A DNA stretch of 64,000 bases, taken from Paraburkholderia phenoliruptrix (GTDB taxonomy: Bacteria > Pseudomonadota > Gammaproteobacteria > Burkholderiales > Burkholderiaceae). Shown here in pieces: positions 17,479-25,380 of the stretch. Position 1 is the stretch's first letter. The number at the start of each line of letters is the position of its first letter. Under the pieces are notes generated by a model. The model searched no databases, was not told the DNA's origin, and worked only from the letters and a program-made list of their open reading frames with translations. The DNA lies in contig NZ_CADIKB010000024.1 in NCBI RefSeq assembly GCF_902859825.1, positions 41,611 through 105,610 on the forward strand, written 5' to 3'. The position numbers were made by a program, and so were the translations under genes.

Positions 17479-18498
17479 ATGCTAGATCCTCGTGCACAAA
17501 CCCTCCTGAAAACCCTGATCGAGCGCTACATTGCCGAAGGTCAGCCGGTCGGCTCGCGCACGCTGTCGCGCTATTCCGGCCTGGAGCTGAGCCCGGCAAC
17601 CATCCGCAACGTCATGTCGGATCTCGAGGATCTGGGGCTCGTGATCAGTCCGCACACTTCCGCCGGCCGCATTCCCACGCCGCGCGGCTACCGCCTTTTC
17701 GTCGACACGATGCTGACGGTCGAATCGTCCGCAGACGAGGAGGCGGTGACCCGTACCGTCAAGACTACGCTGCAGGCAGGCGAGCCGCAGAAAATCGTCG
17801 CGGCCGCGGCGAGCGTGCTCTCGAATCTGTCGCAGTTCGCCGGTGTGGTGCTCACGCCGCGGCGCAGCCACGTGTTCAAGCAGATCGAGTTCATGCGCCT
17901 GTCCGACAAGCGCATTCTGCTCATCATCGTGACGCCGGAAGGCGACGTGCAGAACCGTATGATGGCGACGCAGCGCGATTTTTCGCCGTCGGAACTGGTC
18001 GAGGCATCCAACTACATTAACGCCCACTTCGCAGGTCTGTCTTTCGACGAAGTGCGGCGCCGCCTGCGCGAAGAAATCGACCAGCTGCGCGGCGACATGA
18101 CGACGCTGATGCACGCGGCCGTCACCGCGAGCACGGACGAATCGGACACCGGCGAGACGGTGCTGATTTCCGGCGAGCGTAATCTGCTGGAAGTGGCGGA
18201 TCTTTCCTCCGACATGGCGCGCTTGCGCAAGCTGTTCGATGTGTTCGACCAAAAAACGAGCCTCCTTCAGTTGCTGGATGTGTCGAGCCATGCCGCGGGC
18301 GTGCAGATCTTCATAGGCGGCGAGTCCAACCTCGTGCCGATCGAAGAAATGAGCGTGGTCACCGCGCCGTACGAAGTGAACGGCAAGATCGTCGGCACGC
18401 TCGGCGTGATTGGCCCCACGCGCATGGCCTACAACCGCGTCATCCCGATTGTGGACATCACGGCGAGACTGCTGTCTCTCACGCTCAGTCAACAATGA
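17479..18498 (+). CDS. hrcA: Heat-inducible transcription repressor HrcA
   Basis: Winged-helix repressor that binds CIRCE operators of chaperone genes and needs GroEL to stay active. The 339-residue product starts with LDPRAQTLLKTLIERYI and contains the recognition region SPATIRNVMSDLEDLGL and a GAF-like C-terminal domain. A TAAAAT hexamer at 17465-17470 sits only 9 to 14 bp before the ATG, which suggests a very short or absent leader. I found no CIRCE element near grpE, dnaK or dnaJ, so the targets are probably outside the window. Confidence 0.96.
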   Translation: MLDPRAQTLLKTLIERYIAEGQPVGSRTLSRYSGLELSPATIRNVMSDLEDLGLVISPHTSAGRIPTPRGYRLFVDTMLTVESSADEEAVTRTVKTTLQAGEPQKIVAAAASVLSNLSQFAGVVLTPRRSHVFKQIEFMRLSDKRILLIIVTPEGDVQNRMMATQRDFSPSELVEASNYINAHFAGLSFDEVRRRLREEIDQLRGDMTTLMHAAVTASTDESDTGETVLISGERNLLEVADLSSDMARLRKLFDVFDQKTSLLQLLDVSSHAAGVQIFIGGESNLVPIEEMSVVTAPYEVNGKIVGTLGVIGPTRMAYNRVIPIVDITARLLSLTLSQQ

Positions 18499-18677
18499 GC
18501 CAGCCGTAGCGCGTGACTGCCGCCGCGGTCGATGCGGCACATCATGCGCGAGCGCGCGCCGCGTGCCAATCAGCCGAACGGCCAGGGGCGCTTCGGGCGC
18601 CCCGCGCAAGGGCGCGCCGCTATAATGAATTCCACCTTGTTCCACTGCCCGCCCCGAGCGGTTACTCCTGCCAGCCT

Positions 18678-19748
18678 ATGCGCTTCGACCTCGAGCGGCC
18701 TTCGCAGAACGCCGCGTCGCACCGTGTTGCCGTGCTGCTGATCAATCTCGGCACGCCCGACGCGCCAACGCCGCGCGCGGTTCGCCGCTATCTCGCCCAG
18801 TTCCTGTCCGATCCGCGGGTGGTGGAGATTCCGGCGCTTTTGTGGCAGGTCATTCTGCGGCTGCTGATCTTGCCGTTCAGGGGGCGGGCGTCCGCGAGAA
18901 AATATGCGGCGGTGTGGATGCCGGAGGGCTCGCCGCTGCGCGTCTACACGGAAAAGCAGGTGGAGGGCTTGCGTCATCTGCTGCAGCTGAACGACTACAC
19001 GGTGCTTGTCGACTACGCGATGCGTTACGGCACGCCCGGCATTCCCGCCATGCTGAATCAACTGAAGCTCGCGGGCGCCGAGCGCGTGCTGCTCATGCCC
19101 ATGTACCCGCAATACTCGTCGTCGACCACGGCAACTGCTTTCGACGACGCCTTTTCCGCGCTCAAGCGCATGCGCAACCAGCCGGAAATCCGCACGGTGC
19201 GTCAATACGCCGATCATCCCGCGTACATTTCGGCACTTGCCGCGCAGGTGCATCAATACTGGCACCTCCACGGCAGGCCGGATTTTGCGGCGGGCGACAA
19301 GCTGATCTTGAGCTTTCATGGCGTGCCGAAGCGCACGCTCGATCTCGGCGACCCTTACCACGACCAATGCCAGAGCACGGGCGCACTGCTCATGCAGGCG
19401 CTTGGATTGACGCCGGTGGAATGCCGCATTACCTTCCAGTCGCGTTTCGGAAAGGCCGAATGGCTACAGCCCTATACGGCGCCCACGCTGAAGGAACTGG
19501 GTGCGGCAGGCGTACGGCGTGCTGATGTGTTTTGTCCGGGCTTTACTGCCGACTGCCTGGAGACAATTGAAGAAATCGGCATCGAAGTGCGCGACGAGTT
19601 CCTGCACGCCGGCGGCAAGGAGTTCCACCGCATTCCTTGCCTGAACGCGTCGCAGGCGTGGATTGCCGCGCTCGGCGAAATCGTCGCGCAAAACCTGCAA
19701 GGCTGGCCGGTGCAAGCGGTCCCCGTACCGCATAACACAGCGGCTTGA
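18678..19748 (+). CDS. hemH: Ferrochelatase
   Basis: Inserts Fe(II) into protoporphyrin IX, the last step of haem synthesis. The 356-residue product has the family N-terminus VAVLLINLGTPDAPTP, the QYSSSTT segment and the active-site region ILSFHGVPKR, with the expected length. The ATG at 18678 is preferred over an unconserved upstream extension to 18513. A TATAAT at 18621-18626 lies about 50 bp upstream, without a good -35. The hslR start lies within 10 bp after the stop. Confidence 0.96.
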   Translation: MRFDLERPSQNAASHRVAVLLINLGTPDAPTPRAVRRYLAQFLSDPRVVEIPALLWQVILRLLILPFRGRASARKYAAVWMPEGSPLRVYTEKQVEGLRHLLQLNDYTVLVDYAMRYGTPGIPAMLNQLKLAGAERVLLMPMYPQYSSSTTATAFDDAFSALKRMRNQPEIRTVRQYADHPAYISALAAQVHQYWHLHGRPDFAAGDKLILSFHGVPKRTLDLGDPYHDQCQSTGALLMQALGLTPVECRITFQSRFGKAEWLQPYTAPTLKELGAAGVRRADVFCPGFTADCLETIEEIGIEVRDEFLHAGGKEFHRIPCLNASQAWIAALGEIVAQNLQGWPVQAVPVPHNTAA

Positions 19749-19756
19749 CGAGACTG

Positions 19757-20164
19757 ATGAATTACAGGATTTCAACCGAACCGGGCGCGAAGCTGCGCAT
19801 CGACAAATGGCTCTGGGCGGCGCGCTTTTTCAAGACGCGCTCGCTCGCCGCGGATGCCGTCGAAAAAGGCCGGGTGCGCATCGGCGGGGCGAGTGTGAAG
19901 CCGGCCAAGGACGTGCGGGTCGGCGACCTCGTCGAAATCGAGATCGAGCGCCTGGTGTGGCAGGTGCAGGTACTGGGCGTGTGCGACGTGCGCGGCCCGG
20001 CGACCGTGGCGCAGACGCTCTATGCGGAAACCGCCGAAAGCCGCGCGAAGCGCGAAGCCGAACACGAGCGCCGCAAGACGTATCGCGAGCCGGCCGAGGC
20101 GCTGCACGGCCGGCCGACCAAGCGCGACCGCCGCATTATCGACAGATTTTCAGGTGGGGATTGA
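19757..20164 (+). CDS. hslR: Ribosome-associated heat shock protein Hsp15 (S4 domain)
   Basis: A 135-residue RNA-binding protein. In E. coli Hsp15 binds 50S subunits carrying stalled nascent chains and helps recycle them. The S4 domain is clear from LRIDKWLWAARFFKTRSLAADAVEKGRVRIGG (about 14-45), followed by a basic tail. The ATG at 19757 is used; a TTG at 19745 overlapping the hemH stop would add four residues. It probably forms an operon with hemH and sits in a heat-shock neighbourhood. Its last 29 bp overlap a small ORF on the other strand. Confidence 0.93.
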   Translation: MNYRISTEPGAKLRIDKWLWAARFFKTRSLAADAVEKGRVRIGGASVKPAKDVRVGDLVEIEIERLVWQVQVLGVCDVRGPATVAQTLYAETAESRAKREAEHERRKTYREPAEALHGRPTKRDRRIIDRFSGGD

Positions 20165-20297
20165 ACAGTTGTTCGATGGTCGCGTTCACGCCGCCGTATT
20201 CGGTGGTGTGATCGTTGACCGCCCCGGACATACAGATGGTCGTGGTGCCCGCAACGAGTACCAGTGCGACCACCGAGATTGCAAAGGTCAGCTTCAC
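20136..20297 (-). CDS. Small predicted membrane or exported protein, 53 residues
   Basis: A GTG-start ORF (20297) with a strong purine-rich ribosome binding region (AAAAAGGGGG, just upstream). The product has a Lys at position 2, a hydrophobic stretch at about 5-22 (FAISVVALVLVAGTTTI) and a hydrophilic remainder with Cys22 and Cys52. That architecture suggests a signal peptide or single membrane segment. I do not recognise the family. Its 3' end overlaps hslR by 29 bp on the opposite strand, so transcription would converge. Coding status is supported by start context and composition only. Confidence 0.5.
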   Translation of the reverse strand: MKLTFAISVVALVLVAGTTTICMSGAVNDHTTEYGGVNATIEQLFNPHLKICR

Positions 20298-20677
20298 GGT
20301 ACCCCCTTTTTGGGATGGTGCAGAAAAGGAACGAGCTAGCCGGGTGGAAATTGCAAAGGGGCGGAAAGGATTACGTCAGATTAGGGTTAACGAGGTTTTT
20401 CCGCGCGTAACTGGAGCATAGGTCACTTGTTTGCTGCGCTCAATCTGAATCTGATTGCGTCGCGCTAATGGTTGTAACCGTGCATTTCCGCCAGCGGGCC
20501 GCCGCTTTGAAAATTTCTGGGGAGGCGCTTGAAACGGGCGTCCGCGGCCCCATCTGCCGTTCCAATACGTGGTGGCGCGTCTGAACTTCTGTCGCGATTT
20601 TGCAACGCACAAATCGCCTGCAGGCTCATGCTTCGCCGCCACCGTTGGCTTTTAAATTTTTAACGACTTTCAGCGAC
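20298..20677. other. Intergenic region upstream of grpE
   Basis: About 380 bp, with lower GC in its first half. It holds the ribosome binding site of the leftward small ORF and the sigma-32 promoter of grpE. I see no further gene. Confidence 0.6.
20528..20555 (+). promoter_or_regulatory. Sigma-32 heat-shock promoter of grpE
   Basis: CTTGAAA (20528-20534) and CCCCATCT (20548-20555) are separated by 13 bp, a full match to the E. coli-type sigma-32 consensus CTTGAAA-N13-17-CCCCATNT. It lies about 120 bp upstream of the grpE start codon. Confidence 0.88.
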
Positions 20678-21262
20678 ATGGAAAACACGCAAGAGAACCC
20701 GACGAGCCAGAATCCCACGCCCGCGGACGAGACCGCGCGCCCGGCCGCCGAGGCGGCCACGCCCGAGCAGGAAGCCGCAGCGAGCGTCGCCACGGACGCG
20801 CCGGCAGCGGGTGCCGAAGCTGCGTTGGCCGAAGCGGAGGCGAAGATCGCCGAATTGCAGGAGAGCTTCCTGCGCGCCAAAGCCGAGACCGAAAACGTGC
20901 GCCGTCGCGCGCAGGAAGACGTCGCGAAAGCGCATAAGTTCGCAATCGAGAGCTTCGCGGAACATCTGCTGCCGGTGGTCGACAGTCTGGAAGCTGCCGT
21001 TGCCCATTCTTCGGACGACCTCGTGAAAGTGCGCGAAGGCGTCGAACTCACGCTGCGCCAACTGACCGGCGCGCTGGAAAAGGGCCGCGTCGTCGCACTG
21101 AATCCGGTTGGCGAGAAGTTCGACCCGCACCGCCATCAGGCTATTTCGATGGTGCCGGCGGACCAGGAGCCCAACACCGTGGTCGCCGTCTTGCAAAAAG
21201 GCTTTGTGATCGCCGACCGCGTGCTGCGTCCGGCGCTCGTGACGGTGGCCGCGCCGAAGTAA
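20678..21262 (+). CDS. grpE: Nucleotide exchange factor GrpE
   Basis: Releases ADP from DnaK in the chaperone cycle. The 194-residue product has an acidic, Ala-rich N-terminal tail, a long coiled-coil helix (about 50-100) and the C-terminal beta domain ending in GFVIADRVLRPALVTVA. The ATG at 20678 is chosen over an unconserved upstream extension. It is transcribed from a clear sigma-32 promoter and followed by a thioredoxin-like gene, dnaK and dnaJ. Confidence 0.97.
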   Translation: MENTQENPTSQNPTPADETARPAAEAATPEQEAAASVATDAPAAGAEAALAEAEAKIAELQESFLRAKAETENVRRRAQEDVAKAHKFAIESFAEHLLPVVDSLEAAVAHSSDDLVKVREGVELTLRQLTGALEKGRVVALNPVGEKFDPHRHQAISMVPADQEPNTVVAVLQKGFVIADRVLRPALVTVAAPK

Positions 21263-21342
21263 GTTTGCAAACCCGTCAGGCTCGCCGCAGGCGTTCCGCC
21301 GTCAGATAGCAGCTGGGACTCCGTCAGCAGGTGAACACCGTC

Positions 21343-21834
21343 ATGGCCAATGTTCCCGTCGACGCGACTGCGTTTTCGGTATTCGACATGAAGGAGCTGA
21401 GCGCCGAATCGTTCGACGCCGGCCTCGCCGAGGCTGGCGACGCGCTAGCGGTCGTGTTTTTCTGGGGCGTCGACTGCTTCAACTGCGAGGTCGCCAAGAA
21501 AGCCATGCTGGCGCAGCCGGAGGCGATTCGCGCGCTGGACCTGCGGTGGTTTCACAGCAATGTCTACGAGCACCGCGAGCTGGGCCGGCGCTTCATGCTT
21601 CACGGCGTGCCCACGTGGTTCTTCTTTTATCGCGGCAAACGGCTTGGCCGGGCGACCGGCTGGCATGGTCTGGGGCAGTTCGAGGCTGCGGTGGCCGCGG
21701 CGCGGGAGAAGATCCGGGCCGGCGCGACGCCCGGCGGCGTGTCTGGCAACGGCGCGCAGGCAGGCGGCGCGGCTCCGGCCAGGACTTCGGGCAAGGCTTC
21801 GGCTAAGACTTCGGGCGAGGGCTCGGCCGATTGA
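21343..21834 (+). CDS. Thioredoxin-fold protein between grpE and dnaK
   Basis: A 163-residue cytoplasmic protein with a thioredoxin-like fold: an active-site-like Cys-Phe-Asn-Cys in FWGVDCFNCEVAK (about 44-56) and a cis-Pro loop HGVPTWFFFYRGKRLGR (about 86-102). The last 35 residues are a low-complexity Gly/Ala/Ser tail. The atypical CFNC motif, in place of CGPC, leaves the redox role uncertain. An in-frame GTG at 21331 is possible; the ATG at 21343 fits the GCAGG upstream. Its place inside the grpE-dnaK interval suggests heat-shock co-expression. Confidence 0.85.
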   Translation: MANVPVDATAFSVFDMKELSAESFDAGLAEAGDALAVVFFWGVDCFNCEVAKKAMLAQPEAIRALDLRWFHSNVYEHRELGRRFMLHGVPTWFFFYRGKRLGRATGWHGLGQFEAAVAAAREKIRAGATPGGVSGNGAQAGGAAPARTSGKASAKTSGEGSAD

Positions 21835-21847
21835 AAAAAATTAAAGA

Positions 21848-21894
21848 CCGCATCGTAAAAGAGGTCTTGAAAACGATGCGGACGCACTTATGTT
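21848..21894 (+). promoter_or_regulatory. Interleaved inverted repeats and weak sigma-32 -35 box before dnaK
   Basis: CCGCATCGT (21848-21856) and ACGATGCGG (21873-21881) form a perfect 9-bp inverted repeat with a 16-nt loop. The loop contains CTTGAAA (21866-21872), a perfect sigma-32 -35 box. AAGACC (21844-21849) and GGTCTT (21863-21868) form a second, interleaved repeat. The -10 region (CTTATGTT, 21887-21894) is a poor sigma-32 match, so promoter function is uncertain. Confidence 0.4.
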
Positions 21895-21987
21895 GAGTGC
21901 AGGTATGAATTCAGGGCGGATCGCCTTGCCGCCGAACCGGCAAACAGGGCGCTTCCCGCAGCGATCAAAGTCAGGAGATTAGTAAAA

Positions 21988-23946
21988 ATGGGCAAAATCA
22001 TCGGTATCGACCTCGGCACGACCAACTCGTGCGTGGCGATCATGGAAGGCAACACGACCAAGGTGATCGAGAACTCGGAAGGTGCGCGCACCACGCCGTC
22101 GATCATTGCTTACATGGAAGACGGCGAGATTCTCGTCGGCGCGCCTGCCAAGCGTCAGTCGGTCACCAACCCGAAGAACACGCTGTACGCGGTGAAGCGC
22201 CTGATCGGCCGCCGCTTTGAAGAAAAAGAAGTGCAGAAAGACATCGGTCTGATGCCGTATAAGATCATGAAGGCCGACAACGGCGACGCATGGATCGAAG
22301 TGCGCGACCAGAAGCTCGCTCCGCCGCAAATCTCGGCGGAAGTGCTGCGCAAGATGAAGAAGACCGCTGAAGACTACCTCGGCGAGCCGGTCACGGAAGC
22401 GGTGATCACGGTTCCCGCGTACTTCAATGACAGCCAGCGTCAGGCCACCAAAGATGCCGGCCGCATCGCCGGTCTGGAAGTGAAGCGCATCATCAACGAG
22501 CCGACCGCAGCGGCTCTGGCGTTCGGCCTCGACAAGAATGAGAAGGGCGACCGCAAGATCGCGGTGTATGACTTGGGCGGCGGTACGTTCGACATCTCGA
22601 TCATCGAAATCGCGGACGTCGACGGCGAAAAGCAGTTCGAAGTGCTGTCCACGAACGGTGACACGTTCCTTGGCGGCGAAGACTTCGACCAGCGCATCAT
22701 CGACTACATCATCGGCGAGTTCAAGAAAGAGCAGGGCGTCGATCTGTCGAAAGACGTGCTCGCGCTGCAGCGCCTGAAGGAATCGGCTGAAAAGGCCAAG
22801 ATCGAGCTGTCGTCGAGCCAGCAGACCGAAATCAACCTGCCTTACATCACGGCTGACGCGTCGGGTCCGAAGCACCTGAACCTGAAAATCACGCGCGCCA
22901 AGCTGGAAGCGCTGGTTGAGGACCTGATCGAACGCACGATCGAACCGTGCCGCATGGCGATCAAGGACGCGGGCGTGAAGGTCGGCGAAATCGACGACGT
23001 GATTCTGGTCGGCGGTATGACCCGTATGCCGAAGGTGCAGGAGAAGGTGAAGGAATTCTTCGGCAAGGACCCGCGCCGCGACGTGAACCCGGACGAAGCC
23101 GTGGCGGTTGGCGCCGCGATTCAAGGTCAGGTCCTGTCGGGCGACCGCAAGGACGTTCTGCTGCTCGACGTGACCCCGCTGTCGCTCGGCATCGAAACGC
23201 TCGGCGGCGTGATGACGAAGATGATCAACAAGAACACCACGATCCCGACCAAGCACTCGCAGGTCTACTCGACGGCTGACGACAATCAGAGCGCCGTGAC
23301 GATCAAGGTGTATCAGGGCGAACGCGAAATGGCAGCGGGCAACAAGCTGCTCGGCGAGTTCAACCTGGAAGGCATTCCGCCCGCACCGCGCGGCACGCCG
23401 CAGATCGAGGTGAGCTTCGACATCGACGCGAACGGCATTCTGCACGTCGGCGCGAAGGACAAGGCGACCGGCAAGGAAAACCGCATCACGATCAAGGCGA
23501 ACTCGGGTCTGTCCGAAGCCGAAATCGAGAAGATGGTGAAGGACGCCGAAGCGAACGCGGAAGAAGATCATAAGCTGCGTGAGCTGGCCGACGCCCGCAA
23601 TCAGGGTGACGCGCTCGTCCACAGCACGAAGAAGGCGCTCACGGAATACGGCGACAAGCTGGAAGCCGGCGAGAAGGAAAAGATCGAAACCGCGCTGAAG
23701 GAGCTGGAAGACACGCTCAAGAGCGGTTCGGCGGACAAGGCCGCGATCGAAGCGAAGATCGAAGCAGTCGCCACCGCCTCGCAGAAGATGGGCGAGAAGA
23801 TGTACGCCGACATGCAGGCTTCGCAAGGCGCCGAAGCTGCGGCAGCAGGGGCGGCGGGCGCGAGCGCGGGTGCCTCGGCGGGTGGCGCGAGCCAGCAGCA
23901 GGACGACGTGGTCGACGCCGAGTTCAAGGAAGTCAAGAAAGACTAA
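21988..23946 (+). CDS. dnaK: Molecular chaperone DnaK (Hsp70)
   Basis: ATP-dependent chaperone that binds exposed hydrophobic segments with DnaJ and GrpE. The 652-residue product begins MGKIIGIDLGTTNSC, has the phosphate-binding loops IAVYDLGGGTFDIS and DVILVGGMTRMP, the interdomain linker VLLLDVTPLSLG, the substrate-binding domain and the Gly/Ala-rich tail ending DDVVDAEFKEVKKD. The length and ends are normal. It is followed by dnaJ after about 270 bp. Confidence 0.98.
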   Translation: MGKIIGIDLGTTNSCVAIMEGNTTKVIENSEGARTTPSIIAYMEDGEILVGAPAKRQSVTNPKNTLYAVKRLIGRRFEEKEVQKDIGLMPYKIMKADNGDAWIEVRDQKLAPPQISAEVLRKMKKTAEDYLGEPVTEAVITVPAYFNDSQRQATKDAGRIAGLEVKRIINEPTAAALAFGLDKNEKGDRKIAVYDLGGGTFDISIIEIADVDGEKQFEVLSTNGDTFLGGEDFDQRIIDYIIGEFKKEQGVDLSKDVLALQRLKESAEKAKIELSSSQQTEINLPYITADASGPKHLNLKITRAKLEALVEDLIERTIEPCRMAIKDAGVKVGEIDDVILVGGMTRMPKVQEKVKEFFGKDPRRDVNPDEAVAVGAAIQGQVLSGDRKDVLLLDVTPLSLGIETLGGVMTKMINKNTTIPTKHSQVYSTADDNQSAVTIKVYQGEREMAAGNKLLGEFNLEGIPPAPRGTPQIEVSFDIDANGILHVGAKDKATGKENRITIKANSGLSEAEIEKMVKDAEANAEEDHKLRELADARNQGDALVHSTKKALTEYGDKLEAGEKEKIETALKELEDTLKSGSADKAAIEAKIEAVATASQKMGEKMYADMQASQGAEAAAAGAAGASAGASAGGASQQQDDVVDAEFKEVKKD

Positions 23947-23971
23947 AGCCAGGTCGCATTCCGACCGTAAA

Positions 23972-23996
23972 GCCGCACACGGATCATGTGTGCGGC
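23972..23996 (+). other. Hairpin between dnaK and dnaJ
   Basis: A perfect 9-bp inverted repeat, GCCGCACAC (23972-23980) and GTGTGCGGC (23988-23996), with a 7-nt loop. No T-run follows, so it is not a typical terminator. It may act as an RNA processing or stability element in a dnaK-dnaJ transcript and could contribute to unequal expression. Confidence 0.45.
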
Positions 23997-24215
23997 CCGG
24001 CTGCACAAGGGACCGCGACCTTCCGGACGCGGGAACGTGCAAGAGCGGTTATCACGCCTGGCGAGCCTTTTAGGCTCTCCGGGCACATTTGTTTTATGGA
24101 GGGCGTTGTTTTTAGCCGCATTCAGGCGGCATGAGCAGCGGCCGGACGAGTCGTGAGACTCCAGCATTCAAGAGGAGCCACCGCGCGGCACTCTCGCGGG
24201 GGGCGTTGAACCGAT

Positions 24216-25355
24216 ATGGCGAAACGGGATTACTACGAGGTTCTGGGCGTCGCAAAGAACGCAAGCGACGACGAAATCAAGAAGGCTTATCGCAAGCTGG
24301 CGATGAAGCACCACCCCGACCGCAATCCGGGCAACAAGGATGCGGAAGAGCATTTCAAGGAGGTGAAGGAAGCCTACGAAATGCTCTCGGACTCGCAAAA
24401 GCGTGCCGCGTACGACCAGTATGGTCACGCGGGCGTCGATCCGAACATGGGCGGCGCCGGCGCGCAGGGCTTCGGCGGTTTTGCCGATGCCTTCGGCGAT
24501 ATTTTCGGCGACATCTTCGGTCAGGCGGCCGGCGGCGCGGCGCGCGGCGGCGGCCGTGCGGGCCCGCAGGTGTATCGCGGCGCGGACTTGCGCTACAGCA
24601 TGGAAATCACGCTGGAACAGGCGGCGCATGGTTACGACACGCAGATCCGCGTGCCGAGCTGGGTGTCGTGCGAAGTCTGTCACGGGTCGGGCGCGAAGCC
24701 AGGCACCAAGCCGGAAACCTGTCCGACCTGCAGCGGCTCGGGCGCGGTGCGCATGTCGCAAGGCTTTTTCAGCATTCAGCAAACCTGTCCGAAGTGCCAC
24801 GGCACCGGCACCTATATTCCTGAGCCGTGCGGCCACTGCCACGGCGCGGGCAAGGTGAAGGAAACCAAGACGCTCGAAGTCAAGATTCCGGCAGGTATCG
24901 ACGACGGCATGCGCATCCGTTCCGCCGGCAATGGCGAGCCGGGCATCAACGGCGGGCCGTCGGGCGATCTGTACGTCGAGATTCACATCAAGCAGCACGC
25001 GGTGTTCGAGCGCGACGGCGACGACCTGCATTGCCAGATGCCCATTCCGTTCACCACGGCGGCTTTGGGCGGCGAAATCGAAGTACCGACGCTGGCGGGC
25101 CGCGCGAGCTTCACGGTGCCCGAAGGCACGCAGTCGGGCAAGACGTTCCGGCTGCGCGGCAAGGGCATCAAGGGACTGCGCTCGAGCATTGCCGGCGATC
25201 TGTACGTACACGTGCAGGTGGAAACGCCGGTCAAGCTCACCGAGTCGCAGCGCGACCTGCTCAAGCAGTTCGAGAAAGCACTGGTGGAAGGCGGCGCGCG
25301 GCATAGCCCGCAAAGCAAGAGCTGGTTCGACCGGGTGAAGAGCTTCTTCGATTAA
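24216..25355 (+). CDS. dnaJ: Chaperone DnaJ (Hsp40)
   Basis: Stimulates DnaK ATPase and delivers substrates. The 379-residue type I protein has the J domain (1-70, HPD at 33-35), a Gly/Phe-rich linker (about 75-110), four zinc repeats CEVCHGSG, CPTCSGSG, CPKCHGTG and CGHCHGAG (about 150-215), and the C-terminal peptide-binding domains. The length is normal. It is probably transcribed with dnaK. Confidence 0.98.
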   Translation: MAKRDYYEVLGVAKNASDDEIKKAYRKLAMKHHPDRNPGNKDAEEHFKEVKEAYEMLSDSQKRAAYDQYGHAGVDPNMGGAGAQGFGGFADAFGDIFGDIFGQAAGGAARGGGRAGPQVYRGADLRYSMEITLEQAAHGYDTQIRVPSWVSCEVCHGSGAKPGTKPETCPTCSGSGAVRMSQGFFSIQQTCPKCHGTGTYIPEPCGHCHGAGKVKETKTLEVKIPAGIDDGMRIRSAGNGEPGINGGPSGDLYVEIHIKQHAVFERDGDDLHCQMPIPFTTAALGGEIEVPTLAGRASFTVPEGTQSGKTFRLRGKGIKGLRSSIAGDLYVHVQVETPVKLTESQRDLLKQFEKALVEGGARHSPQSKSWFDRVKSFFD

Positions 25356-25380
25356 CGGCGGTTTGAAGTCGGCGGTAAGC

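Noticed and set aside
21835..21987. CIRCE operator for HrcA before dnaK
   Set aside because: The only similarity is a GAGTGC near 21895; the inverted partner TTAGCACTC is missing. No CIRCE is seen near grpE or dnaJ either.
23972..23996. Hairpin after dnaK as an intrinsic terminator
   Set aside because: No T-run follows on either strand; kept only as a hairpin.
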